This document shows positions 30,911 to 39,566 of a stretch of 64,000 nucleotides of DNA, piece by piece; within the stretch, counting starts at the first letter, position 1; each line of letters begins with the position of its first letter. Location: positions 2,790,001 through 2,854,000 of the forward strand of contig NZ_CP098325.1 of assembly GCF_023639785.1 (NCBI RefSeq), in the 5' to 3' direction. Made by a program: the position numbers and the translations under genes. Under the pieces are notes generated by a model that made no database searches, was not told where the DNA came from, and saw nothing but the letters and a program-made list of their open reading frames with translations. Source of the DNA: Leclercia adecarboxylata (GTDB lineage Bacteria > Pseudomonadota > Gammaproteobacteria > Enterobacterales > Enterobacteriaceae).

Positions 30911-32503
30911 ATGCAAACAGCTCACAGGATAATTAAAAATTATCGCCGCAAACGCATAATCGTCTGCCTTGCGCTGTCACTTTCTACCCTGGTTTGCACG
31001 CTAATAATTGGCTTTATTTCGCAGCGCAATTCAAACCAGCAGTCCACCGTTGCCTTTGTGTCCCATGCTGTCGATACGCTGGACAAGATCCTGCAGCCGC
31101 TGGAAACCGGGCGGGACGTGGTGCAGCCCCTGATTGGCCAGCCCTGCGTGGAGATTAATTTTTTACTGCGCAAACAGGCCGCCACCCTGCAAACCGTGCG
31201 CTCCATCGGCCTGATCAAAGACGGCGTTCTTTACTGCTCGAGCATGTTCGGCAGTCGCGATATCCCTATCAGCCAGTTCCAGCCTATGCTGCCCGCATCA
31301 CAGCCTTTACTGCTGCTGACAATGGACCAGCAGGTGATAAAAGGCAGCCCGGTGCTGATCCAGTGGTATCCGGCGCCAGGCAAGAGCGAGGATGGGGTCA
31401 TGGAGATTGTGAATATCGATCTTATTGCCCGAATGCTGCTGGAGCCGCAGTTGCCCATTATCAGTGACGTTAACCTCAGCGTGGGCGGTAAGCATCTGAA
31501 TTATGAAGGCAAGCTCTCAGACACGCTGGTCGCCGACGCTGAAGACAACGTTTACCAGCAGGCTTCCCTCCACTTTCCCTTTACCATCAGCGTTAACGGC
31601 CCGGGTCTGACCGCGCTGGCGCTGAAAAGTCTGCCGTCACAGCTACCGCTGGCGGTGATCTTCAGCGTGCTGGTGGGGTATATCGCCTGGCTTGCCACCG
31701 CCAGTCGCATGAGCTTCACCCGGGAAATTAACTTTGGTCTGGCGTCCGGTGAGTTTGAGCTGTTTTGCCAGCCGCTGATCGATGCCAAAAAACAGGATTG
31801 TATCGGCGTGGAAATTCTGCTGCGCTGGAACAATCCGCGCCAGGGGTGGATCGCCCCGGATATCTTTATCCCGCTGGCAGAGGAGCATAATCTGATTGTC
31901 CCTCTCACCCGCTACGTGCTCATCGAAACCGTCCGGCACCTCGCAGTGTTCCCCACCGCTCCGGGATTTCATATTGGCATCAACGTGGCCGCCAGCCATT
32001 TTCGCGGCGGCGAACTCCTTCACGATCTGAACCGCGTCTGGTTTAGCGCCGAGCCCGCGCAGCAGCTGGTCATTGAATTAACCGAACGCGATACCCTGAT
32101 AGAAATGGATTTCAACATGGTGGAAGAGCTGCATCAGAAAGGGGTGAAGCTGGCGATTGACGATTTCGGGACCGGCAGCAGTTCGCTCTCATGGCTGGAG
32201 AAGCTTAACCCAGAGGTGCTGAAAATTGATAAATCCTTTACCGCCGCCATCGGCACGGACGCCGTCAACTCGACGGTAACGGACATTATTATTGCTCTGG
32301 CCCAGCGTCTGAATATTGAACTGGTGGCGGAAGGGGTCGAAACCAGCGACCAGGCGAGACATCTGCGTCTGCATGGCGTTGATATACTGCAGGGGTTTTT
32401 GTACGCGCGGCCCATGCCGCTGCGGGATTTCCCGCAATGGCTGGCGGAGCGTTCACCTCCGCCAGCCTCTCACAACGGCGATATGATGCCGTCGATATCC
32501 TGA
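30911..32503 (+). CDS. pdeD: CSS-motif cyclic-di-GMP phosphodiesterase
   Basis: PdeD (YoaD) hydrolyses c-di-GMP. The 530-residue protein has a transmembrane helix near residues 17-38, a periplasmic CSS domain (Cys in QPCVEINF and the CSS motif in VLYCSSMFG), a second helix near 245-265, and a cytoplasmic EAL domain. The signature reads EIL in CIGVEILLRW, a common variant; the remaining catalytic motifs INVAASHF, ELTERD, DDFGTGSSSL and VAEGVET are present, so it looks active. In CSS proteins the disulfide state (Dsb system) tunes activity. DsbB is encoded in this window. Confidence 0.93.
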   Translation: MQTAHRIIKNYRRKRIIVCLALSLSTLVCTLIIGFISQRNSNQQSTVAFVSHAVDTLDKILQPLETGRDVVQPLIGQPCVEINFLLRKQAATLQTVRSIGLIKDGVLYCSSMFGSRDIPISQFQPMLPASQPLLLLTMDQQVIKGSPVLIQWYPAPGKSEDGVMEIVNIDLIARMLLEPQLPIISDVNLSVGGKHLNYEGKLSDTLVADAEDNVYQQASLHFPFTISVNGPGLTALALKSLPSQLPLAVIFSVLVGYIAWLATASRMSFTREINFGLASGEFELFCQPLIDAKKQDCIGVEILLRWNNPRQGWIAPDIFIPLAEEHNLIVPLTRYVLIETVRHLAVFPTAPGFHIGINVAASHFRGGELLHDLNRVWFSAEPAQQLVIELTERDTLIEMDFNMVEELHQKGVKLAIDDFGTGSSSLSWLEKLNPEVLKIDKSFTAAIGTDAVNSTVTDIIIALAQRLNIELVAEGVETSDQARHLRLHGVDILQGFLYARPMPLRDFPQWLAERSPPPASHNGDMMPSIS

Positions 32504-34063
32504 TTACTCTTCTTCGTCGTGGGCAGACTGCTCTTTAACAATGCGCACCAGATCAACGCGGTAATCATTGGCGGTCACGATGGTGATCTTCAGCGGCGGT
32601 AATTCAAGCACATCGCCCGCACGCGGGATCTGGCCATTTATGGCAATCACCAGGCCGGCGACCGTTGCAATATCCTCATCGTGGTTGGTCAGGTGCTCAA
32701 GCCCCAGCGTATGCTGCAGCGCGTGCACATCCGTGGTGCCTTTAACCAGCCAGCCGTCGCCATCATTGACGATTTCAGGCGTTTCGTCGGCATCCGGGAA
32801 CTCACCGGCAATCGCCTCCAGCACGTCCAGCGGCGTTACCAGGCCCTGCACCACGCCAAACTCGTTGGTCACGATAACAAAGCTGCCGCGGGCACGGCGC
32901 AGCACGCCAAGCAGGTTAATCGGGTCAAGCGTTTCCGGTACCACGATAGCAGGCGACGCGGCGGCAATGGCTTCTACGTCCACGCCCTCTTCCAGCGCCA
33001 CCAGCATCTCTTTTGCACGTACCACGCCGATAATCTCGTCCAGTTCGCCGCGGCACACCGGGAACAGGCTGTGCGGGGAGGAGAGCAGCTGCTGGCGGAT
33101 TTCCGCCACGCTCAGGCTGGCATCCACCCAGCTGATTTCACCCCGGGGAGTCATGATGCCACGCAGCGAGCGGGAGGCCAGCGACAGCACGCCGTTAATC
33201 ATATAGCGCTCTTCTTCAACGAAGGCCCCTTCCGGAACCGGCACCGGGACATGGTTATCGTTGTCCTGCTGCGCTTTGGCTTCACGGCGCCCCCCCATCA
33301 GACGCAGAATCGCATCAGCGGTACGGGCGCGCAGCGGCTGGTTCGACTGCTGGCGAATAAAGTTGCGGCGGGCAATCTGGTTAAACATCTCTATAATGAT
33401 TGAGAAACCAATTGCGGCGTACAGATAGCCTTTCGGAATATGGAAGCCGAAACCTTCTGCCACCAGGCTCAGACCGATCATCAGCAGGAAGCTCAGACAG
33501 AGCACCACCACGGTCGGATGCTGGTTGACGAATCGTGTCAACGGTTTCGAGGCGAGCAACATCACCGCCATCGCAATGATCACAGCGGCCATCATCACCG
33601 GCAGGTGGTTAACCATACCGACGGCGGTAATCACCGCGTCGAGGGAGAAGACGGCGTCCAGCACCACAATTTGCAGTACCACCACCCAGAAGCTAGCGTA
33701 GCCTTTACCGTGTCCATCGTCATGCTGGCGGTTTTCCAGCCGTTCATGGAGTTCGGTTGTGGCTTTGAACAACAGGAATATACCCCCCAGCAGCATGATC
33801 AGATCGCGCCCTGAGAAGGTGAAGTCGAAAGCGGTGAACAGCGGTTGCGTAAGCGTAACCATCCACGAGATCACCGACAGCAGCGCAAGACGCATAATCA
33901 GCGCCAGCGACAGACCGATTAAACGTGCTTTATCTCGTTGTTTAGGCGGAAGTTTATCCGCAAGGATAGCGATAAACACCAGGTTATCGATGCCGAGAAC
34001 GATCTCAAGCACCACCAGCGTGAGCAATCCTACCCAGATTTGCGGGTCCATTAAGAATTCCAT
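32504..34063 (-). CDS. yoaE: TerC-family membrane protein with CBS and CorC domains
   Basis: YoaE is a predicted inner-membrane protein of 519 residues: a TerC-type membrane domain (about 1-240, with [19 protein letters not shown] and [18 protein letters not shown], where acidic residues could pass metal), a CBS pair (about 300-420) and a CorC/HlyC domain at the C-terminus ([14 protein letters not shown]...). TerC relatives such as Alx and MeeF are implicated in manganese export and metalation of secreted enzymes; for YoaE this is inference. It converges on pdeD (adjacent stops). Upstream is a hairpin-rich leader. Confidence 0.92.
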   Translation of the reverse strand: MEFLMDPQIWVGLLTLVVLEIVLGIDNLVFIAILADKLPPKQRDKARLIGLSLALIMRLALLSVISWMVTLTQPLFTAFDFTFSGRDLIMLLGGIFLLFKATTELHERLENRQHDDGHGKGYASFWVVVLQIVVLDAVFSLDAVITAVGMVNHLPVMMAAVIIAMAVMLLASKPLTRFVNQHPTVVVLCLSFLLMIGLSLVAEGFGFHIPKGYLYAAIGFSIIIEMFNQIARRNFIRQQSNQPLRARTADAILRLMGGRREAKAQQDNDNHVPVPVPEGAFVEEERYMINGVLSLASRSLRGIMTPRGEISWVDASLSVAEIRQQLLSSPHSLFPVCRGELDEIIGVVRAKEMLVALEEGVDVEAIAAASPAIVVPETLDPINLLGVLRRARGSFVIVTNEFGVVQGLVTPLDVLEAIAGEFPDADETPEIVNDGDGWLVKGTTDVHALQHTLGLEHLTNHDEDIATVAGLVIAINGQIPRAGDVLELPPLKITIVTANDYRVDLVRIVKEQSAHDEEE

Positions 34064-34525
34064 GACAAGCTCCTGCTAAAGGAATGACAAAACGGCGCCG
34101 CGAAAGATGCGGGCGAAGCGGTAAAGGACGAAAACAGTGAGTGGCGCGAATCGCCGATTAGGCTGGCCAGAGCTGGCCGGGTGTGTGACTGGCGTCGGTG
34201 ACGGTCCATACAGTGGGCTGCTGCCCAATACTCCTGACAATTAAACGGATGTTAAACATATCAGAGACATGAGCTTTTTGGCAAAGATTTACTTTCCTTT
34301 GCAAACAGATGTTTCCGGGCTTTTTTTGATCACAGAAATATCTCGGTGGCTTAGGCTAAATTACGGATCTTCATCACATAAATTATTTTTTCGATGTCTA
34401 AAATAAATCGCGTAAGTCTTAGTTAATTGAACTCTAACCCTTATCTGAATCGATTCGTTCTTTCGAAGATGATCTCTAATGCTCTCCTCACCCGGAGCAT
34501 TAACGATAATAAAAGGAGGTAGCAA
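34064..34525. promoter_or_regulatory. yoaE/manX divergent region, with candidate Mlc operator
   Basis: This 462-base gap contains no credible gene. Next to yoaE it is GC-rich with hairpins: GGCCAGAGCTGGCC (34165-34178) and GGGCTGCTGCCC (34215-34226). Next to manX it is AT-rich. TTATTTT-N10-AAAATAA (34383-34406) is an inverted repeat resembling Mlc operators, in keeping with Mlc control of E. coli manXYZ, and a TGTGATC half-site for CRP lies near 34330 on the minus strand. The manX ribosome site is AAGGAGGT at 34513-34520. Confidence 0.5.
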
Positions 34526-35503
34526 GTGACTATTGCTATTGTTATAGGCACACATGGTTGGGCTGCAGAGCAGTTGCTTAAAACCGCAGAAATGCTCTTA
34601 GGCGAACAGGAAAACGTCGGCTGGATCGATTTCGTTCCCGGTGAAAACGCCGAGACACTGATAGAGAAGTACACCGCGCAACTGGCAAAGCTGGACACCA
34701 GCAGCGGCGTGCTGTTCCTTGTTGACACATGGGGTGGCAGTCCGTTTAACGCCGCAAGCCGCATTGTGGTCGATAAAGAGCAGCATGAGGTCGTGGCCGG
34801 GGTCAACATCCCGATGCTGGTTGAAACGCTGATGGCCCGGGATGACAACCCGAGCTTTGATGAGCTGGTTGCGCTGGCCGTCGAAACCGGCCGCGAAGGC
34901 GTAAAAGCGCTGAAAGCGAAACCGGTTGAAAAAGCCGCACCGGTCGCGGCAGCTGCCCCTGCTGCCGTCGCGAAAACCGCCGCCCCGCTTAAGCCAATGG
35001 GCCCGAACGATTACATGCAGATTGGTCTGGCGCGTATCGACGACCGACTGATCCACGGTCAGGTCGCCACCCGCTGGACCAAAGAGACCAACGTGCAGCG
35101 CATCATTGTCGTCAGCGATGAAGTCGCCGCCGATACGGTTCGCAAAACCCTCCTTACCCAGGTCGCTCCGCCGGGCGTAACCGCCCACGTGGTGGACGTC
35201 GCCAAAATGATCCGCGTTTACAACAACCCGAAATATGCGGGTGAGCGCGTCATGCTGCTGTTTACCAACCCAACGGACGTCGAACGTATTGTTGAAGAAG
35301 GGGTGAAAATCACCTCCGTTAACATCGGTGGTATGGCTTATCGCCAGGGCAAAACCCAGGTGAACAATGCTGTGTCGGTGGACGAGAAAGACATCGAAGC
35401 GTTCAAAAAACTCAACGATCGCGGTATCGAGCTTGAAGTGCGTAAAGTCTCTACCGACCCGAAACTGAAAATGATGGATCTGATCGGCAAAGTCGCGAAA
35501 TAA
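34526..35503 (+). CDS. manX: Mannose PTS EIIAB component
   Basis: ManX carries the two phospho-transfer domains of the mannose/glucose/glucosamine permease. The IIA domain (about 1-130) has the phosphorylated His10 in VIGTHGWAAE; after an Ala/Pro/Lys-rich linker, the IIB domain carries His177 in DDRLIHGQVATRW. The protein has 325 residues and starts at GTG with a very strong ribosome site (AAGGAGGT). It is the first gene of manXYZ. In E. coli the mRNA is repressed by the sRNA SgrS. Its sugars include mannose, glucose and amino sugars. Confidence 0.97.
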   Translation: MTIAIVIGTHGWAAEQLLKTAEMLLGEQENVGWIDFVPGENAETLIEKYTAQLAKLDTSSGVLFLVDTWGGSPFNAASRIVVDKEQHEVVAGVNIPMLVETLMARDDNPSFDELVALAVETGREGVKALKAKPVEKAAPVAAAAPAAVAKTAAPLKPMGPNDYMQIGLARIDDRLIHGQVATRWTKETNVQRIIVVSDEVAADTVRKTLLTQVAPPGVTAHVVDVAKMIRVYNNPKYAGERVMLLFTNPTDVERIVEEGVKITSVNIGGMAYRQGKTQVNNAVSVDEKDIEAFKKLNDRGIELEVRKVSTDPKLKMMDLIGKVAK

Positions 35504-35561
35504 GCCAGAGCGGGTCGACAAATTTCACACTTAAGTCTGTTAAAGCTATAGGAGAAGTACA

Positions 35562-36359
35562 ATGGAGATTACCACTCTTCAGATTGTGCTGGTGTTCATC
35601 GTCGCGTGTATAGCGGGTATGGAGTCCGTACTAGATGAATTTCAGTTTCACCGTCCGCTGGTCGCCTGTACGTTAATCGGCGCCGTTCTCGGCGATATGA
35701 AAACCGGTATCATCATCGGTGGTACCCTGGAGATGATCGCCCTCGGCTGGATGAACATCGGTGCGGCTGTTGCGCCCGATGCGGCTCTCGCCTCCATCAT
35801 CTCTACCGTGCTGGTTATCGCCGGCCACCAAAACATCGGTGCCGGTATTGCGCTGGCCATTCCGCTGGCAGCAGCAGGCCAGGTACTGACCATCATCGTG
35901 CGTACTATCACCGTTGCGTTCCAGCATGCGGCAGATAAGGCGGCAGAGAATGGTAACCTGACGGCCCTGTCGTGGATCCACGTTTCGTCCCTGTTCCTGC
36001 AGGCCATGCGTATCGCTATCCCGGCGGTCATCGTGGCAATCTCCGTGGGCACCAGCGAAGTTCAGGGCATGCTGAACGCCATTCCTGAAGTGGTTACCAG
36101 CGGTCTGAACATTGCTGGCGGCATGATCGTGGTCGTGGGTTATGCGATGGTCATCAACATGATGCGCGCAGGCTACCTGATGCCGTTCTTCTACCTCGGC
36201 TTCGTGACTGCGGCCTTCACCAACTTCAACCTGGTGGCACTGGGCGTAATTGGTGCGGTAATGGCTATCCTCTACATCCAGCTCAGCCCGAAATATAACC
36301 GCGTAGCCGGTACAGCGCAGGTTGCTGGTAATAACGATCTCGATAACGAACTGGACTAG
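35562..36359 (+). CDS. manY: Mannose PTS EIIC component
   Basis: ManY is one of the two membrane subunits of the mannose-family permease (265 residues). It begins MEITTLQIVLVFIVACIAGM and has several helices and the EIIC-Man signatures EFQFHRPLVACTLIGAVLGD and GGTLEMIALGWMNIGAAVAP. It forms the sugar channel together with ManZ. ManYZ of E. coli is also a route for some phage DNA and class IIa-like bacteriocins. A 58-base gap separates it from manX and GGAG precedes the ATG. Confidence 0.97.
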   Translation: MEITTLQIVLVFIVACIAGMESVLDEFQFHRPLVACTLIGAVLGDMKTGIIIGGTLEMIALGWMNIGAAVAPDAALASIISTVLVIAGHQNIGAGIALAIPLAAAGQVLTIIVRTITVAFQHAADKAAENGNLTALSWIHVSSLFLQAMRIAIPAVIVAISVGTSEVQGMLNAIPEVVTSGLNIAGGMIVVVGYAMVINMMRAGYLMPFFYLGFVTAAFTNFNLVALGVIGAVMAILYIQLSPKYNRVAGTAQVAGNNDLDNELD

Positions 36360-36371
36360 CAGGTGAGCGAA

Positions 36372-37223
36372 ATGGTTGATATGACTAAAACTACCCCTCA
36401 GAAAAAACTGACCCCGGGTGATATTCGTGGCGTGTTCATTCGTTCAAACCTGTTCCAGGGTTCATGGAACTTCGAACGTATGCAGGCGCTGGGCTTCTGC
36501 TTCTCCATGGTACCGGCGATTAAACGTCTGTATCCCGAGAACAACGAAGCGCGTCGTCAGGCGATTAAGCGTCACCTGGAATTCTTCAACACCCATCCTT
36601 ACGTTGCGGCTCCGGTTCTGGGCGTTACGCTTGCGATGGAAGAGCAGCGTGCCAACGGCGCAGAGATTGACGATGGCGCCATCAACGGTATCAAAGTGGG
36701 TCTGATGGGACCGCTGGCTGGCGTGGGTGACCCCATCTTCTGGGGCACCGTGCGTCCGGTCTTCGCTGCACTTGGTGCCGGTATCGCCATGAGCGGTAGC
36801 CTGCTGGGTCCTCTGCTGTTCTTTATCCTGTTCAACGTGGTGCGTCTGGCCACCCGCTACTACGGCGTGGCGTACGGCTACCGTAAAGGTGTGGATATTG
36901 TCCAGGATATGGGCGGCGGCTTCCTGCAGAAACTGACTGAGGGGGCGTCAATCCTCGGCCTGTTTGTCATGGGGGCGCTGGTGAACAAGTGGACGCACGT
37001 GAACATCCCGCTGGTGGTCTCAACCATCACCGGCCAGGATGGTCAGACGCGTGTGACCACGGTGCAAACCATTCTGGACCAGCTGATGCCGGGCCTGGTG
37101 CCGTTACTGCTGACCTTCGCCTGTATGTGGCTGCTGCGTAAGAAAGTGAACGCGCTGTGGATCATCGTCGGCTTCTTCGTTATCGGCATCGTCGGTTACG
37201 CTATCGGTCTGCTGGGTCTGTAA
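36372..37223 (+). CDS. manZ: Mannose PTS EIID component
   Basis: ManZ is the second membrane subunit (283 residues). It shows the EIID signatures LFQGSWNFERMQALGFCFSM, GPLAGVGDPIFWGT and KLTEGASILGLFVMGALV, and a C-terminal hydrophobic helix. I chose the ATG at 36372 (MVDMTKTTPQKKLTPGDIRG), which has AGGTGAG 5 bases upstream and matches the current E. coli start; the GTG at 36363 is inside that ribosome site. A strong terminator follows. Confidence 0.96.
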   Translation: MVDMTKTTPQKKLTPGDIRGVFIRSNLFQGSWNFERMQALGFCFSMVPAIKRLYPENNEARRQAIKRHLEFFNTHPYVAAPVLGVTLAMEEQRANGAEIDDGAINGIKVGLMGPLAGVGDPIFWGTVRPVFAALGAGIAMSGSLLGPLLFFILFNVVRLATRYYGVAYGYRKGVDIVQDMGGGFLQKLTEGASILGLFVMGALVNKWTHVNIPLVVSTITGQDGQTRVTTVQTILDQLMPGLVPLLLTFACMWLLRKKVNALWIIVGFFVIGIVGYAIGLLGL

Positions 37224-37239
37224 GTTTTCACTGAATACA

Positions 37240-37268
37240 GCGGGGGCATGAAGGCCCCCGTTTTTTTA
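37240..37268 (+). terminator. Rho-independent terminator of manXYZ
   Basis: CGGGGGC-ATGAAG-GCCCCCG followed by seven T residues. Confidence 0.92.
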
Positions 37269-37280
37269 TCCGGAGGATGA

Positions 37281-37739
37281 ATGACGGTCACGGACATCGT
37301 ACTGGTTGTCTTTATTGTTGCCCTTCTGGCGTATGCCATCTACGACGAATTGATCATGCCCCGCCGCAACGGCGAGACGCTGCTTTCAATCCCCCTGCTG
37401 CGCCGCGGTCGCGTTGATGGCATCATCTTCACCGGCCTGCTGATGATCCTCATCTATAACAACGTGATGAGTCAGGGAGCATTACTGACCACATGGTTAT
37501 TATGTGCCTTAGCATTAATGGGGTTTTATCTGTTCTGGGTCCGGGCACCGAAAATAATCTTTAAATCCGCTGGGTTCTTTTTCGCCAATGTCTGGATAGA
37601 ATATAACCGCATTAAAGAGATGAATTTATCTGAAGATGGCGTGCTGGTGATGCAATTAGAGCAGCGACGCCTGCTTATCCGGGTGCGGAATATTGACGAC
37701 CTGGAGAAGATATACAAACTACTTGTTAGAACTCAATAA
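37281..37739 (+). CDS. yobD: UPF0266 inner-membrane protein YobD
   Basis: YobD is a 152-residue membrane protein with three N-terminal helices (about 3-23, 45-63, 68-88) and a conserved cytoplasmic end, [20 protein letters not shown]. Its function is unknown. The ATG follows GGAGGA. It sits between manXYZ and mntP as in E. coli, but with its own start region beyond the man terminator. Confidence 0.93.
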   Translation: MTVTDIVLVVFIVALLAYAIYDELIMPRRNGETLLSIPLLRRGRVDGIIFTGLLMILIYNNVMSQGALLTTWLLCALALMGFYLFWVRAPKIIFKSAGFFFANVWIEYNRIKEMNLSEDGVLVMQLEQRRLLIRVRNIDDLEKIYKLLVRTQ

Positions 37740-37787
37740 GATAGAATAATAGCACTGGCTATATCTGGCTAAATATTTAGCAATGCT

Positions 37788-37805
37788 ATATAGCCAAGGC
37801 TATAT
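37788..37805. promoter_or_regulatory. MntR box upstream of mntP
   Basis: ATATAGCCAAGGCTATAT is a perfect 18-base palindrome of the MntR type. A related, imperfect copy (AATAGCACTGGCTATAT) lies about 40 bases upstream, at 37747-37763. Manganese-bound MntR is known to raise mntP expression in E. coli. The rest of the 37740-37932 gap is AT-rich with no gene. Confidence 0.65.
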
Positions 37806-37932
37806 TATTTCGTAGAATTCACACTTTAATATTAACGTTATTTTCACAATAATATTTAAATGAAAATCGTTATCAACAAGTGATCTGAATAATACCTGTC
37901 TGCTGTTGTTTTATATTCTCAAAATATGTTAA

Positions 37933-38065
37933 GGTTGCGCCCGTCGTTGGGGAGTAGCCGATTTCCGGTTTGCCGGAAATGTACGTGTCAACATACTCGT
38001 TGAAAAACGTGGCACGTACGGATTGTTCTGCTGAAGCAGAAAAATCAGGCGAGACCATAGACGCA
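37933..38065 (+). ncRNA. yybP-ykoY (Mn2+) riboswitch in the mntP leader
   Basis: The leader shows both conserved halves of the manganese riboswitch: GGGGAGTAGCC near 37950 and GGCGAGACC at 38048-38056. Between and around them are stems such as TTCCGGTTTGCCGGAA and GTACGTG...CACGTAC. In E. coli the same element upstream of mntP turns on translation when Mn2+ binds. The mntP start follows about 60 bases downstream. The outer limits given are approximate. Confidence 0.88.
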
Positions 38066-38127
38066 TCTACTGCTGTTTACTGGGGGCGGTGATGTGTCAT
38101 ATGGATATTCCCGGTCTGGACGCATTT

Positions 38128-38691
38128 ATGAACCTCTCAGCAACACTTCTTCTGGCCTTTGGTATGTCGATGGACGCGTTTGCCGCTTCCATGGGAAAAG
38201 GCGCCACGCTGCATAAACCTAAGTTCTCTGAAGCCCTGCGTACTGGCCTTATCTTTGGTGCTATCGAAACCCTGACGCCGCTGATTGGCTGGGGCCTTGG
38301 GATGCTCGCCAGCCAGTTTGTCCTGGAGTGGAACCACTGGATCGCCTTTATCCTGCTGACCTTCCTCGGGGGACGTATGGTTATTGAAGGTATTCGTAAT
38401 GATGTCGATGAAGAAGAGCCCATCCACCGTCACGGGTTCTGGCTGCTGGTGACCACAGCTATCGCCACCAGCCTGGATGCGATGGCCGTTGGCGTAGGGC
38501 TGGCTTTCCTGCAGGTGAACATCATTGCCACCGCGCTGGCGATTGGCTGCGCGACCTTTATTATGTCCACCCTCGGGATGATGATTGGCCGGTTTATCGG
38601 CCCGCTGTTAGGGAAACGCGCCGAGATCCTCGGCGGCATCGTATTGATCGGTATTGGCGCACAGATTATGTGGAGCCACTTCGCCGGTTAA
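38128..38691 (+). CDS. mntP: Manganese exporter MntP
   Basis: MntP (YebN) exports manganese across the inner membrane. The 187-residue protein has six helices, in two repeated halves with metal-site Asp residues in [14 protein letters not shown] and [15 protein letters not shown] chose ATG 38128 ([18 protein letters not shown]), matching the E. coli start, although its ribosome site is weak; upstream in-frame ATGs at 38089 and 38101 are possible. Control is likely double: the MntR box at 37788 and the Mn2+ riboswitch. The stop overlaps the convergent rlmA stop inside GTTAAC. Confidence 0.95.
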   Translation: MNLSATLLLAFGMSMDAFAASMGKGATLHKPKFSEALRTGLIFGAIETLTPLIGWGLGMLASQFVLEWNHWIAFILLTFLGGRMVIEGIRNDVDEEEPIHRHGFWLLVTTAIATSLDAMAVGVGLAFLQVNIIATALAIGCATFIMSTLGMMIGRFIGPLLGKRAEILGGIVLIGIGAQIMWSHFAG

Positions 38692-39503
38692 CCGACTCGC
38701 TGCCAGCAGTGAAGACTAAAATCTGTCTGGCAGCTGAAATGTTCATGTTTTGCCAGGGCTTCCCACACGTCCGGTTTTGCCCGCCATGCAAAAGGCGTCA
38801 TCTGTAAAAGCTCCACCGCCTCTTCGCCGCTCAGCGACATGTTATAGGCCAGCGACTGCGCTTCTCTGAGCGCAAAGCCCGTCAGCTGCTCCGAATGGGG
38901 CGCATGCAGCAGAACCTCGTCGTAAATCAGCCCTTTCAGCTCCATCAGATGGCGCGGCCCTGGCGTCACGGTGATTACCCAGCCGCCCTCTTTCACTACC
39001 CGCGCCAGCTCTTCTCCTTTGCAGGGGGCGTAAATGCGGACGACCGCATCCATACTGTTCTCTTCAAACGGCAAACGATGGCTGGACGCCACGCAGAAGG
39101 TCACCTGCGAGTAGCGTTTTGCCGCGGCGCGAATAGCGGATTTCGAAACGTCCAGACCAAAGGTCGCAGCCCCCTTCTCCCGGGCAGTTTGTGCAAAGGC
39201 GGCCGTGTAGTAGCCTTCTCCGCAGCCAATATCGAGTACCGACGTCGCGCCAGCGGGCAACAATGCCGCCAGCTTAGCGGCGACCGCGTCGCGCAGGGGT
39301 TGATAGTGGCCGGCATCAAGAAAGGCTCTGCGCGCCTGCATCATCTCTGCGCTGTCGCCCGGATCGCGTGACCGCTTATGCTGCACCGGGAGCAGATTGA
39401 CGTAGCCCTCTTTCGCCATATCGAACCGGTGCCCCTGCGGGCAGGCGTAACTTTTATCCGTTTGCGCCAGCGGCGCGTGGCAAAGAGGACAGCAGAATGT
39501 CAT
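38688..39503 (-). CDS. rlmA: 23S rRNA (guanine-745-N1)-methyltransferase
   Basis: RlmA methylates G745 of 23S rRNA using SAM. The N-terminal zinc site is visible as CPLCHAPL...CPQGH (Cys-x2-Cys, then Cys-x3-His), and the Rossmann fold has [16 protein letters not shown] followed by [17 protein letters not shown]. The 271-residue length fits the family. I chose ATG 39503 (MTFCCPLCH) over a start at 39518. It is followed by the convergent mntP and preceded by the PBP3 paralogue on the same strand. Confidence 0.95.
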   Translation of the reverse strand: MTFCCPLCHAPLAQTDKSYACPQGHRFDMAKEGYVNLLPVQHKRSRDPGDSAEMMQARRAFLDAGHYQPLRDAVAAKLAALLPAGATSVLDIGCGEGYYTAAFAQTAREKGAATFGLDVSKSAIRAAAKRYSQVTFCVASSHRLPFEENSMDAVVRIYAPCKGEELARVVKEGGWVITVTPGPRHLMELKGLIYDEVLLHAPHSEQLTGFALREAQSLAYNMSLSGEEAVELLQMTPFAWRAKPDVWEALAKHEHFSCQTDFSLHCWQRVG

Positions 39504-39566
39504 GGTAACTCCGGGCAATCATAAAGGGCGAAAGTGTACCGCTAATCGCCCCGCTATAAAACGGCC

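Noticed and set aside
37873..38058. 61-codon minus-strand frame inside the mntP leader
   Set aside because: The bases are explained by the Mn2+ riboswitch, and the frame lacks a ribosome site.
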